A stretch of 64,000 nucleotides of DNA from Zavarzinia aquatilis (lineage in GTDB: Bacteria; Pseudomonadota; Alphaproteobacteria; Zavarziniales; Zavarziniaceae), in assembly GCF_003173035.1 (NCBI RefSeq), contig NZ_QGLE01000013.1, forward strand, positions 1-64,000. The letters are read 5' to 3'. Shown here piece by piece: positions 35,027 through 44,018 of the stretch. The notes under the pieces were generated by a model. That model saw only the letters and a program-made list of their open reading frames with translations. It was not told the origin of the DNA and did no database searches. The translations under genes and the position numbers were made by a program. Position 1 is the first letter of the stretch; every line of letters starts with the position of its first letter.

Positions 35027-36265
35027 ATGTCCTTTGTCGGCTATTTCAGCACGGCCCTTTCGGGACTCAACGCGCAATCGCAGGCCCTGAGCGCGATTTC
35101 GACCAACATCGCCAATTCGACCACCACCGGTTACAAGCGGGTGGACACGAATTTCGACGCGCTGGTGAACGAGGCCAGCGCAACCAGCTATCAGTCGGGC
35201 GGGGTCAAGGCCACGCCCTTCTATGCCAATAATGTCCCGGGCTCGACCGAGGCGACCTCGATCTCCAGCAATCTGGCGATTTCGGGCAATGGTTTCTTCG
35301 TCGTCTCAAAGCCGACCAGCGTGACCGCCTCGGGCACCAGTTTCGAGGACCGCGACTATTATACCCGCGCGGGCGACTTTCAGCTGGATGCCGCAGGCTA
35401 TCTGACCAATGGCACCGGCTATTACGCGCAAGGCTACAAGGTCGACGAGACCACGGGTCTTGCCACCGGCGCGATCAGCGAAATCAAGGTGCCCGGCTCA
35501 ACCCTGGCGCCGGAGGCGACCGGGGCGATCACCTATCGCGCCGACCTGCCCGCCGATGTCGCCGTGGGCGATACCGTGAACAATTCGGTCGATGTCTATG
35601 ATTCCCTCGGCTCCAGCCATTCGGTCGATCTGACCTGGACCAAGACCGCGGACAACGCCTGGTCCGTCGCCATGGGCGCGGAAGACGATACCTCGGGCGG
35701 TGGCGCAACCTTCGCCGTTACCTTCGACAGCACCGGTCTGCTCGCCTCGGCGACGCCGACGCCGCTTTCGACCAGCTTCACCTTCCCGGGCGCGGCGCCG
35801 CAGACGATCAGTCTCGACCTCGGTACCGTGGGCTCGACCGACGCGGTCACGCAGTATTCGGGCACGACCGTCGACCTTGGCGACATCAGCGCCGACGGCT
35901 CGGCCAAGGGCAGCTTCAGCGATCTGTCGATCGACAGCCAGGGTTACGTCACCCTGAACTACGACAACGGTCGCAGCATCGTCGGCTTCCAGATGGCGCT
36001 GGCCAGCTTCAACGCGCCGCAGAACCTGCAATCGGTCGACGGCCAGGCTTTCCTCGGCACCACGACCGCGGGCACGCCGCTGGTCGGTCATGCCGGCGAA
36101 AACGGCCTCGGCACCCTGAACGGTTCGTCGGTCGAATCGTCCAACGTCGACATCGGCAAGGAATTCACCGACCTGATCACCACCCAGCGCGCCTATTCCG
36201 CCAATGCCAAGGTGCTGACCACGGTCGACGAGATGTTGCAGGAAATCCTGAACGTCAAGCGCTGA
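35027..36265 (+). CDS. flgE: Flagellar hook protein FlgE
   Basis: A 412-residue hook protein. The N-terminus MSFVGYFSTALSGLNAQSQALSAISTNIANSTTTGYKRVDTNFDALV and C-terminus NVDIGKEFTDLITTQRAYSANAKVLTTVDEMLQEILNVKR are the conserved D0 helices. The central parts include SNLAISGNGFFVVSKP and YYTRAGDFQLDAAGYLTNGTGYYAQGY. The AGAGGGAAAA region precedes the ATG at 35027. A long frame starting at 34655 is out of family before this point. It is the first of flgE-flgK-flgL, driven by the sigma-54 site upstream. Confidence 0.95.
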   Translation: MSFVGYFSTALSGLNAQSQALSAISTNIANSTTTGYKRVDTNFDALVNEASATSYQSGGVKATPFYANNVPGSTEATSISSNLAISGNGFFVVSKPTSVTASGTSFEDRDYYTRAGDFQLDAAGYLTNGTGYYAQGYKVDETTGLATGAISEIKVPGSTLAPEATGAITYRADLPADVAVGDTVNNSVDVYDSLGSSHSVDLTWTKTADNAWSVAMGAEDDTSGGGATFAVTFDSTGLLASATPTPLSTSFTFPGAAPQTISLDLGTVGSTDAVTQYSGTTVDLGDISADGSAKGSFSDLSIDSQGYVTLNYDNGRSIVGFQMALASFNAPQNLQSVDGQAFLGTTTAGTPLVGHAGENGLGTLNGSSVESSNVDIGKEFTDLITTQRAYSANAKVLTTVDEMLQEILNVKR

Positions 36266-36298
36266 GCCTGACGAAGCGCCCGCGCGAGGAAACATGCC

Positions 36299-37657
36299 AT
36301 GAGCCTGACCGGAGCCATGAATATCGCCCTGACCGGCCTGAACGCGCAGCAGCGCGCGCTTCAGGTCCTCAGCGGCAATGTTTCCAACGCGACCGACGAG
36401 ACCTATACCCGCAAGTCGCTGAACACCGAGACGGGCGCGGGCGGCGTGACCACGGCGGATGTCACGCGGGCGACCGACAATGCGCTCGCCCGCGATCTGC
36501 TGGCCTATACGTCGCTGGCCGGGCAGGCCGGGGCGCAGTCGACCTATATGTCGAAACTCTCGACCCTGTTCGGCGTCAGCACGTCGGACGCCGGCCTCGC
36601 CACCGCGGTCGAGGACTTGAACGCGGCCTTCGCCGTGCTGCAGGCGACGCCCGACAGCAGCACCGCGCAGGCCGAGGTGATCGCCAAGGCCGATGCCCTC
36701 GCCGGGAAGATCAACGATCTCTCGGCCGGGCTCGAGACCATCGACCGCGAAATCCAGCAGGACACGGCGACCAAGGTTCAGGAGGCCAACGGCTACCTCG
36801 AGCGGATCGACACGCTGAACAAGCAGATCAAGACCGTGGCGGCCTCCGGCGGCGACAAGACGACGCTGGAAGACCAGCGCGACGCCGCCGTGCGCGCCCT
36901 CGCCGGACTGGTCGATGTGAAGACCATCGCCCGGGGCGACGGCAGCCTCGCGGTCTATACCGCAGGCGGCGAAAGCCTGGTCGATCAGGACGCGACGACC
37001 CTCGCCTATGACGGCACCGACATCACCCGGGCGGGCGACACCCGCTCGCTGAACGGCTCGATCCGTTCGGGCGAAATCGCCGGCCTGCTGGCCCTGCGGG
37101 CAACCGGCACCAGCAGCACCGCCGGGACCGCGGTGATCGACGAATTGCAGGCCCAGGTCCAGGCCTTCGCCGCCAGCCTGACCAGCACCGGCACCGGGGA
37201 TTTCGCCACGGCCTATGATGGCGCGACCACGGCGACGGGCGAACTCGCCTCCGGCTTCTTCGTGATGACGGGGTCCAGCATCGCGGTGAACCCCGCGCTG
37301 CTCGACGGCACGGCCAGCCTGAAGCAGGCGGCCATCGCTCCGGCGGCGGCGGCTCTCGTCTCCGGCAGTCACACCTTGTCGGCCGGTGGCCTGACGGTGA
37401 CGGGCGAAGACTACGCGGGACTGGCCCGGTCGATCATCTCGTCGCTGTCGGCCGATGTCGGCGCCGTCACCAACAAGGCCGATCTCGCCAGCGCGACCAA
37501 ATCCGAGGCCGCGACCCGTTTCCAGTCGTCGGTCGGTGTCAACATGGACGAGGAGCTGGCCAATCTGCAGGTGCTGCAGAATGCCTATGCCGCCTCGGCC
37601 AAGGTCATGCAAACGGTGAACCAGCTCTACGAGAGCCTGTTCGCGATCATAAGGTAA
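36299..37657 (+). CDS. flgK: Flagellar hook-associated protein FlgK
   Basis: A 452-residue hook-filament junction protein. The N-terminal block is MNIALTGLNAQQRALQVLSGNVSNATDETYTRKS, and the C-terminal block VNMDEELANLQVLQNAYAASAKVMQTVNQLYESLFAIIR. It includes EDLNAAFAVLQATPDSSTAQAEVIAKADALAGKINDLSAGLETI. It lies 33 bp after flgE and 6 bp before flgL. Confidence 0.94.
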   Translation: MSLTGAMNIALTGLNAQQRALQVLSGNVSNATDETYTRKSLNTETGAGGVTTADVTRATDNALARDLLAYTSLAGQAGAQSTYMSKLSTLFGVSTSDAGLATAVEDLNAAFAVLQATPDSSTAQAEVIAKADALAGKINDLSAGLETIDREIQQDTATKVQEANGYLERIDTLNKQIKTVAASGGDKTTLEDQRDAAVRALAGLVDVKTIARGDGSLAVYTAGGESLVDQDATTLAYDGTDITRAGDTRSLNGSIRSGEIAGLLALRATGTSSTAGTAVIDELQAQVQAFAASLTSTGTGDFATAYDGATTATGELASGFFVMTGSSIAVNPALLDGTASLKQAAIAPAAAALVSGSHTLSAGGLTVTGEDYAGLARSIISSLSADVGAVTNKADLASATKSEAATRFQSSVGVNMDEELANLQVLQNAYAASAKVMQTVNQLYESLFAIIR

Positions 37658-37663
37658 ACCGCC

Positions 37664-38650
37664 ATGCTGTCCGTCACGACCTATGCCAGCCAGCTGCAGA
37701 CCCTGAACAACATCAAGCGCAGCCAGAGCGCGTTCAGCGACCTGTCCAACCAGGTCGCGACCGGGGTGAAATCGAACGACCTGTCGGATTACGGCGGCAC
37801 CGACGCCGGCCGCATCGTCAACAGCCGGCAGCAGGTGACCCGGCTCGAGGCCTACAACAAGGCGATCGACATCGTCACGCCCGAGCTGAAGGCCTATAAT
37901 CTGCAGCTCTCGCGCATGGACAAGCTCGCTTCCACGGTGTCGGAGGCGCTGCAGGGCCAGGGTACCTACGATGCCGAGGACGAAAGCCAGATCGGCTCGA
38001 CCATCGACGCCGCCCTGTCCGAACTGACCTCGCTGCTGAACGAGCGGCTGGGCGGGCGCTATCTCTGGTCGGGGGGCAATTACGATACGGCGCCGGTCTC
38101 CGATCTCAGCCAGCTGCCGGATCTCGCCGCCGCCGATCCGTTCGCGGAAACGGCCTCCCCGGATCTGCCCGACTATTACACCGCCGCCCCCGGCAGCGAT
38201 GCGACCGCCTGGCGCGAGGCCAGTTTCTCGCCCGAGCCGGGCAAGACCGTCACTTACGGTCAGGTCGCTTCCGATCCCGCGATCCAGCGTCTCGTCTATG
38301 GTCTGCAAATGGCCAAGAGCGCCTTCGCCGCCGCCTCGGCCGCGCCCGACGACACGGCCGCGCAAACGGCGTGGCGCAGCTTCCGCGATCAGGCGGTGAC
38401 CGAACTCAGCGCCGCCCGCACGGGGCTGCAGGGCCTGACGACCGATGTCGCCATCGACCTGACCGCCGTCACCGACAGCGGCAAGGCCAATGACGCCATG
38501 ATCAACATCTTCAAGGACGAGGAAGGCGGCATCGTCGATATCGACACCGCCGAGGCCGGCGTGAAGCTGACCCAGATTCAGAACCAGTTGCAGGCGACCT
38601 ATTCGATCGTCGCGTCGCTGGCGGATACGTCGCTGGTGAAATTCCTCTGA
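37664..38650 (+). CDS. flgL: Flagellar hook-associated protein FlgL
   Basis: A 328-residue flagellin-like junction protein. The N-terminus (QTLNNIKRSQSAFSDLSNQVATGVKSNDLSDYGGTDAGRIVNSRQQVTRLEAYNKAID) and C-terminus (DIDTAEAGVKLTQIQNQLQATYSIVASLADTSLVKFL) match FlgL. RLGGRYLWSGGNYDTAPV is the typical early-domain end. It ends 12 bp from the convergent FlaG-like gene. Confidence 0.93.
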   Translation: MLSVTTYASQLQTLNNIKRSQSAFSDLSNQVATGVKSNDLSDYGGTDAGRIVNSRQQVTRLEAYNKAIDIVTPELKAYNLQLSRMDKLASTVSEALQGQGTYDAEDESQIGSTIDAALSELTSLLNERLGGRYLWSGGNYDTAPVSDLSQLPDLAAADPFAETASPDLPDYYTAAPGSDATAWREASFSPEPGKTVTYGQVASDPAIQRLVYGLQMAKSAFAAASAAPDDTAAQTAWRSFRDQAVTELSAARTGLQGLTTDVAIDLTAVTDSGKANDAMINIFKDEEGGIVDIDTAEAGVKLTQIQNQLQATYSIVASLADTSLVKFL

Positions 38651-38662
38651 CGCCGGGGGCGG

Positions 38663-39073
38663 TCAGGCCTGTACTTCGACCCGGGGGGCGGCTTCGTCGT
38701 CCCCGCCCGCGCTGGCGGCGCGCCCGCCCGTCGGGATCGCGCCCTGACCGGTGGAGGGGCGCGATTTCGCCGGGGCGGCCTCGCGCGCGCCGCCGTCGAC
38801 CTGATGGCGGCGATATTCCTCGACGACATGCTCGCTCGGATACTGGTTGCGCACCTCGCCGGTATCCCGGTCGCGCAGCTGCAGGATCGTCATGCCGATC
38901 GAATTGTCGTAAGTGATGCGCGGACTGAAATAGGCCGGACCGGTTTCCCGCACCGCCTGTGCGGTCTCGACGGCGACGCCGCTGCTCGATGCCTGCGCGG
39001 ACGCGATGCCGCCGGCCGAAACCTGCGGCTGATAGGGCGACGTGGCCAATGCGCTGCTGTCGAACACCATCAT
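38663..39073 (-). CDS. FlaG-like protein
   Basis: A protein of about 136 residues. The middle reads YFSPRITYDNSIGMTILQLRDRDTGEVRNQYPSEHVVEEYRRHQ, resembling the FlaG core (DxxTGEVIRQIPSEEVL). Both ends are low complexity. FlaG proteins affect filament length; the match here is distant. The start is one of two adjacent ATGs at 39073 and 39070; a longer frame to 39190 has no family support. It sits between flgL and flagellin, on the opposite strand. Confidence 0.6.
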   Translation of the reverse strand: MMVFDSSALATSPYQPQVSAGGIASAQASSSGVAVETAQAVRETGPAYFSPRITYDNSIGMTILQLRDRDTGEVRNQYPSEHVVEEYRRHQVDGGAREAAPAKSRPSTGQGAIPTGGRAASAGGDDEAAPRVEVQA

Positions 39074-39404
39074 GGTTGAACCGGTCGGGCGTTTCGGAAC
39101 GGGTGGCTCATGCCACTGCTCTGGGGACGGGTTGCGCCCGATAGACCTATCCCTGACGCTAATAGTCCCGAAATGGTGACAACGAGTCAAGGGCGAAGGC
39201 GATATTGCCGGGTTCGCGCTGAATCTTCTGCCCCGGTCGGCAGATTCTGCCTCCCGCCTGTTTCCGCGGGAAAACCGCTTCTTCCAGGAAATTATAATGA
39301 AATCATATAGTTACGTGATTTCCCCGAGTTGGCACGAGGCTTGAAGTCCTTCTGCCCGAGCCCCGCCGCAGAAAGGCGCGGACATCGACCAGAAAGGACA
39401 AGGC
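39074..39404. other. Intergenic region between FlaG-like gene and flagellin
   Basis: A 331-bp gene-free stretch serving as the divergent control region. It holds an AT-rich block (39290-39320) directly upstream of a sigma-54 promoter at 39330-39344, then a 60-bp leader to the flagellin ATG. I see no RNA gene. The AT-rich block could be an activator (FlbD-like) or upstream-element site. Confidence 0.6.
39330..39344 (+). promoter_or_regulatory. Sigma-54 promoter of the flagellin gene
   Basis: TGGCAC (39330-39335), GAGGC, TTGA (39341-39344). The -24 box is perfect and the -12 box has one mismatch (GA for GC). The ATG is 60 bp further on. Spacing and position match late flagellar promoters. Confidence 0.7.
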
Positions 39405-40304
39405 ATGAGCGACATCCATCTGACGTCCACATCGAGGGCCAATCTGCTCTCGCTGCAGGACACCACCAATCTCGCCAACCGCACCCAGGGCCGTCTTTCG
39501 ACGGGCCTCAAAGTCTCGAGCGCGCTCGACGACGCCGTGGCCTATTTCCAGTCCAAGAACCTGACGGACCGCACCGCGGATCTGACGGAGCGCAAGGACG
39601 GCATCGACCAGGGCATTTCGTCGCTGAAGTCGGCGCTGAACGCGACCCAGGCGGCGGAAACCATCCTGAAGCAGATCAAGGGTGTCGCCATCTCGGCCAA
39701 GACGGCTGACGTCGAAACCAAGGCCGATCTGACCAGCCAGTTTTCCGACCTGCTGAACCAGCTGAATTCGCTGCTGGGCGATGCCTCCTATCAGGGCACC
39801 AACCTGGTCAATTCGACCACCCAGAACCTCACGGTCCGCTTCTCGGAAGTCACCTCGTCGGAAGTCGTCGTCAATAGCCGCGATCTTCGCGCGGGCGCGC
39901 TGATCACCGCGGGTGGTGGCGGCAGCGCGGCGGGCTCCGTCATCCTCGCGGCCTTCCTGACCGGCGCGGGCACGGCGGGTGCGGCCAACGGCTTCTCGGA
40001 CATCGCGGCGAGCGCGCTGATCAGCACGATCGACACGATCACGGACACGCTCGATACCGCGATTTCGACGGTGCGGGCGGCGACGGCCAGCCTCGGCTCC
40101 AACGTCACGCTGCTGCAGACCCGGCTCGACTTCACCAAGAACTACATCAACTCGCTGACCGAAGGTTCGGACAAGCTGACCCTCGCCGACCTGAACGAGG
40201 AAGGCGCCAATCTCGTCGCCCTGCAGACCCGCCAGCAGCTCGCCCTGAAGGCCCTGAGCTTCGCCGGCCAGAGCGAACAGAACGTCCTCCAGCTCTTCCA
40301 GTAA
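39405..40304 (+). CDS. fliC: Flagellin
   Basis: A 299-residue flagellin. The N-terminal D0/D1 helices include NLLSLQDTTNLANRTQGRLSTGLKVSSALDDAVAYFQSKNLTDRTADLTERKDGIDQGISSLKSA, and the C-terminal part ends LADLNEEGANLVALQTRQQLALKALSFAGQSEQNVLQLFQ. There is no large variable D2/D3 domain. A Gly/Ala-rich hydrophobic insert (ITAGGGGSAAGSVILAAFLTGAGTAGAANGF) occupies the centre. GAAAGGA precedes the ATG. A sigma-54 promoter lies upstream. Confidence 0.93.
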   Translation: MSDIHLTSTSRANLLSLQDTTNLANRTQGRLSTGLKVSSALDDAVAYFQSKNLTDRTADLTERKDGIDQGISSLKSALNATQAAETILKQIKGVAISAKTADVETKADLTSQFSDLLNQLNSLLGDASYQGTNLVNSTTQNLTVRFSEVTSSEVVVNSRDLRAGALITAGGGGSAAGSVILAAFLTGAGTAGAANGFSDIAASALISTIDTITDTLDTAISTVRAATASLGSNVTLLQTRLDFTKNYINSLTEGSDKLTLADLNEEGANLVALQTRQQLALKALSFAGQSEQNVLQLFQ

Positions 40305-40336
40305 GACGCCGAAACCAGCGATAACGGAGATCAGCC

Positions 40337-40672
40337 ATGACCGATACCAACACCGCTCTCTCGGCCCGCGAAGAGGCCGCCTATCCCTTCCTCGAATGCG
40401 CCGTGCTGCTCGACAATGCGCGCAAGGGCGAGCCCATCGTCCAGCTGGCGGACGCGCTCGACGTCAATGCGGCGCGCTGGCAGACCGTCGCCAACCGTGC
40501 CCTGGTGCGCAGCCGCCAGCTGCCGCCGACGACGTCGGAGTTCTTCAGCCGGGCCAGCCGCTTCATGGTCGAGGCGGCCCGGACCCTGCGCCAGCAGCCG
40601 GACGACAAGGTCATCGAAATGATGATCCACATGAACCTGAACATGTCGGAGACGATCCTGACCGCCCGTTGA
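40337..40672 (+). CDS. FlaF-like protein, putative flagellin chaperone/regulator
   Basis: A 111-residue helical protein directly behind flagellin (32 bp). The pattern RWQTVANRALVRSRQLPPTTSEFFSRASRFMVEAARTLRQQPDDKVIEMMIHMNLNMSETIL has the layout of FlaF (tryptophan helix, LP turn, final IN/MN helix), and flaF commonly follows flagellin in alphaproteobacteria. Sequence identity looks low, so the call leans on position. FlaF supports flagellin synthesis or secretion in Caulobacter. No flbT is visible nearby. Confidence 0.5.
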   Translation: MTDTNTALSAREEAAYPFLECAVLLDNARKGEPIVQLADALDVNAARWQTVANRALVRSRQLPPTTSEFFSRASRFMVEAARTLRQQPDDKVIEMMIHMNLNMSETILTAR

Positions 40673-40686
40673 TCGCCGGCACCCGA

Positions 40687-40709
40687 GGCCGGAGGCTTGT
40701 CCTCCGGCC
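40687..40709. terminator. GC-rich hairpin between convergent genes
   Basis: Perfect 9-bp stem GGCCGGAGG (40687-40695) and CCTCCGGCC (40701-40709) with loop CTTGT, in the 43-bp gap between the FlaF-like gene and the convergent cyclase gene. There is no T-run, so it may act on both strands only as a transcript-end stabiliser. Confidence 0.55.
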
Positions 40710-40715
40710 GGTGGG

Positions 40716-42902
40716 TTACATCATGACCACCCTGTTGGCGCCGCTGGATTTGGCCCTGTACATGGCCGCATCGGCGCGTTTGATGACGAGGGCGGGATCG
40801 GACTGCGCGGCGAGCGCGTCGGCGATCCCGATACTGGCGGAAATATTCACCTCGTGCCCGCCGATGTCGAACGGCAGGCACAGTGCCTCCCGAATTCGCT
40901 CACCGGTGTGCAGCAGCGAGGCGTCGTCGCCGGCCTGGGGCAACAACACCAGGAATTCGTCGCCACCGACCCGGGCCGCCGTATCCTCCGCCCGGATAGT
41001 GGACTGGATCCTGTCAGCCACCTGGCGCAGCAGATCGTCGCCGGCCTTGTGCCCGAGCGTGTCGTTGACGGCCTTGAACTTGTCGAGGTCGATGAAGAAG
41101 ACGACGACCCGTGTCTTGTGGCGGTCGGCCTGTCCGATGGCCTGGTTGAGACGGTCGGTGAAGAGTGTCCGGTTGGGCAGTCCGGTCAGCGCATCGAAAT
41201 TGGCTCGCTTCCAGATTTCCTGGTCCTGCCGCTTGCGCTCGCTGATATCCGACAGCAGGGCGACGTAGCGCAGCACCTGAGCGGCCTCGTCGTGGACGAC
41301 ATTGATCTTCAGCCATTCGATGAAGAGGCTGCCGTCCTTGCGCCGGTTGGTGATTTCGCCTTCCCAGTAGCCCTTGGCCTTCAGGCTTTCGTCCATCTGG
41401 GCGTAGAATTCCTGATCGTGCGCGCCCGAGCCCAGCAATTCGCCCGGCCCCTTGCCCAGCGCCTCGTCGGCGGAAAAGCCGGTGATGCGGGTGAAGGCCG
41501 GGTTCACGCTGATGATGCGCCGGCCCGCGTCGGTCACCATGATCCCTTCGCCCGCCGCCTCGAACACCGACTGGCTGGTGCGCATCGAATCCTCGAGCTG
41601 GACGAGGCGGGTCACGTCGGTGAAGGCGACGATGGCGCCGTGCGGTGTCACGCCGTCGACGCTGGGCAGGACGCGGGCATCGAAGGAAAGCCAGCGCCTG
41701 CGGCCCTGCGCCATGACGTAAAACAATCCCTGATGGCCTGCCCGGTCGAGGGCTTTCATCGAGGGGTAGTGCGAAATGGACACGGGCTTGCCGTCGATAT
41801 CGTAGAGCCGCACGCGGCGCTCCTTCAGGCCTTCCTCGTCGACGCCGAGCAGGCCGAGCGCCGCTTCGTTCCAGAGCGTGATCTCACTCCGGTGATTGAT
41901 CGTCATCATGCCGTCGGGCATGGCGTCGAACAGTACCTTATGCAGCGCATCCTGCTTGTGCAGGCGCTGGCGCAGCCCGACATCGCGCAGGATGATCACG
42001 GTGACGCTGGCCACCAGAAGCAGGGCGAGCGATGAGGTCATCACATTGTTGCGGAACTCGGTCGCGATCGCCGTCTCGGTCGGCGCGAGCAGCGCCTCTT
42101 CGTGGCCGGACGCCATCACGACGAGGGGGCTGTCGTCGACACGGCGCCAGGCCATGATCTGGAACTCGCCCGCGTCGTCTTCATCGCGGAATGTGCCATA
42201 AGGCAGGGCATCGGGCTTGAGGAACGGCGCGTCCGCGGCCGTGGGGTCGCCGACCCGACCCGGCGTCAGCGTGTCCACGAATATGTTGCCGTCGGGCAGA
42301 TGGGACACCGAGACCCGCTCGCCGACACCGACAGCGCCGAGCCGCGACGTGAAATAGGAGGGCGGGACCGCGATCATTATCGTCCCCGCGAATTGCCGGT
42401 CGATTTCAAGCCGGCGCGAGAAGATTGCCATCCAGCGCTGGGTGTACTGGCCGACCAGAGGCGGCGAGACATAAAGACGGTCTTCGCCCGCGCTCGCGCG
42501 GTGAAACTGGAAATAGTCGCGGTGGGCGACATTGGTGGATGAGCGATCGTCGATGCTGCTGTAGGCGATCCGGCCGTCGCTGTCGGCGATCCAGACCGAC
42601 AGGATTTCCCGCGACCCGAACAGGGACTGGATACGCTGCGCGGCCTCTGGAAAACCGTGTCGGTCGGTCAGATATTCCGAACGCAGTTCCTGCAGGACGA
42701 AATCGACCTCGCGGATGATCGCTTCCATCTGCAGGCCCGCGGACTGAGCGGTCAGGGCAACCGATTGCTCGGCCTCCATGCGGGTCTGGAGCCTGCGCCC
42801 TTCAAAGCCGTCCAGAAGGTAAAACCAATAGGTGCCAAGAATTGCAATCGTGCAACCGAAAGTTAATAAGATCAGAAGGCGAAATTTGCGAAATGACAAC
42901 AT
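40716..42902 (-). CDS. Membrane sensor diguanylate cyclase (Cache-PAS-PAS-GGDEF)
   Basis: A 728-residue protein. An N-terminal membrane helix (about 8-28) and a second near residue 290 bracket a periplasmic Cache-like sensor. Two PAS regions follow (about 325-445 and 450-565), then GGDEF (about 570-728) with an intact GGDEF at residues 646-650. An RxxD inhibitory site (RAED) lies five residues before it. It should make cyclic di-GMP with product feedback, likely affecting the motile-to-sessile switch. No EAL domain is present. It lies next to the flagellin cluster but converges with it. Confidence 0.9.
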   Translation of the reverse strand: MLSFRKFRLLILLTFGCTIAILGTYWFYLLDGFEGRRLQTRMEAEQSVALTAQSAGLQMEAIIREVDFVLQELRSEYLTDRHGFPEAAQRIQSLFGSREILSVWIADSDGRIAYSSIDDRSSTNVAHRDYFQFHRASAGEDRLYVSPPLVGQYTQRWMAIFSRRLEIDRQFAGTIMIAVPPSYFTSRLGAVGVGERVSVSHLPDGNIFVDTLTPGRVGDPTAADAPFLKPDALPYGTFRDEDDAGEFQIMAWRRVDDSPLVVMASGHEEALLAPTETAIATEFRNNVMTSSLALLLVASVTVIILRDVGLRQRLHKQDALHKVLFDAMPDGMMTINHRSEITLWNEAALGLLGVDEEGLKERRVRLYDIDGKPVSISHYPSMKALDRAGHQGLFYVMAQGRRRWLSFDARVLPSVDGVTPHGAIVAFTDVTRLVQLEDSMRTSQSVFEAAGEGIMVTDAGRRIISVNPAFTRITGFSADEALGKGPGELLGSGAHDQEFYAQMDESLKAKGYWEGEITNRRKDGSLFIEWLKINVVHDEAAQVLRYVALLSDISERKRQDQEIWKRANFDALTGLPNRTLFTDRLNQAIGQADRHKTRVVVFFIDLDKFKAVNDTLGHKAGDDLLRQVADRIQSTIRAEDTAARVGGDEFLVLLPQAGDDASLLHTGERIREALCLPFDIGGHEVNISASIGIADALAAQSDPALVIKRADAAMYRAKSSGANRVVMM

Positions 42903-43038
42903 CGAGCGTTAGACTTCCCTGTCCGCCAAGCCGTTTTAAGCCAGACCTGGGTCCGGTTGTCTCTCAAAGCCCCTAACGTTTCATTATTGGTCGGGGGCTT
43001 CGGCCAGAATAGTCCGGGAACAGTTGGTCGGACTCCGA

Positions 43039-43917
43039 TCAAAAGGCGATTTGTTCTCGATTTGGTGCAAATTTTTCATCGCAAAATGTCAATATTGTCC
43101 TGCCCAGTGCCTGGGCGGCCTCGGGGGCGTCGGGCCGCAGGTCGAGGGCGAGCTCCGTGGAGGGGACCCGGGGCATTCCGTCCTCCGGGCCAAGGACGCG
43201 ATGATCGGTGCCGGCGATGCGCGCTTCGAGCAGCGCGATCCCGAGGCCGCCGGCCACCGCCGCCTGCACACCTGAAAGATTGGGGCTTTCATAGGCAATG
43301 CGCCAAGGCCGCCCGATGGCGTCGAGTGCCCGGATCGCCCTGTCCCGGTAGAGGCAGCCGGGCATGAAGGCGACAAGGGGCAGCGGCGCGCCCCGCGCCG
43401 GCAGAGCGGCCGTCTTGCCGGCCAGCCAGACCAGCCTTTCGGGCCAGGCCCCGAGTGCCGGTCCCGAGTCCGGCTCGCGCTTGGCCAGCACCGCGTCGAA
43501 CTGACCCCGCGCCAATCCCTCGCGCAGGCGGACGCTGAGGTCGCAGCGCACTTCGAGCCGCACGCTCGGCCGCGCCCGGGCGAAATCGGCGATCACCCCG
43601 GTCAGGCTGGTCACGGCGAAATCCTCCGGAATGCCCAGGCGGACCGTGGTCGCGGGCGCCTCACCCCCCAGGCTTTGCCGCGCCTCGTCCGCGATCTCGA
43701 GCAGCCGGCGGGCATAGCCGAGCAGGGTTTCCCCCGCTTCGGTCAGGTGGATGGTCCGGCGGTCGCGCCGCAGCAGCGGTTTGCCGATGTCCTCCTCCAG
43801 CCGGCGGATCTGCTGGCTGACCGTCGACTGGCTGCGGTTCACCCGCTCTCCGGCCCTCGTGAAGCCGCCGGCATCGACGACGCTGACGAAACTGCGCAAC
43901 AGGTCGAGGTCGAACAT
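43039..43917 (-). CDS. LysR-family transcriptional regulator
   Basis: A 292-residue LysR protein. The N-terminal winged helix reads LLRSFVSVVDAGGFTRAGERVNRSQSTVSQQIRRLEEDIGKPLLRRDRRTIHLTEAGETLLGYARRLLEI, followed by the effector domain. The ATG at 43917 is preferred over 43932 by its upstream GAGCGGA. It is divergent from the EamA transporter gene with 101 bp between starts, so it most likely controls that transporter and itself. The ligand is unknown. Confidence 0.9.
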   Translation of the reverse strand: MFDLDLLRSFVSVVDAGGFTRAGERVNRSQSTVSQQIRRLEEDIGKPLLRRDRRTIHLTEAGETLLGYARRLLEIADEARQSLGGEAPATTVRLGIPEDFAVTSLTGVIADFARARPSVRLEVRCDLSVRLREGLARGQFDAVLAKREPDSGPALGAWPERLVWLAGKTAALPARGAPLPLVAFMPGCLYRDRAIRALDAIGRPWRIAYESPNLSGVQAAVAGGLGIALLEARIAGTDHRVLGPEDGMPRVPSTELALDLRPDAPEAAQALGRTILTFCDEKFAPNREQIAF

Positions 43918-43935
43918 GGCATCCGCTCTCATTTG

Positions 43936-43954
43936 ATAATCGAATGGTAATTAT
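43936..43954. promoter_or_regulatory. AT-rich dyad in the LysR-EamA divergent region
   Basis: Perfect inverted repeat ATAAT (43936-43940) and ATTAT (43950-43954) around a 9-bp centre, in the gap between the two divergent starts. It is a candidate LysR-type recognition site; the classic T-11-A spacing is not exact. Confidence 0.35.
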
Positions 43955-44018
43955 AAAATCATCCCATTTCCAAATGGACAAGACGGAGGCTAGGGTTCCG
44001 CGGTCAAGGAGCGCCGCC

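Noticed and set aside
35498-38365. Long minus-strand frame (955 codons) across flgE, flgK and flgL
   Set aside because: Shadow of three clear flagellar genes; no recognisable motif.
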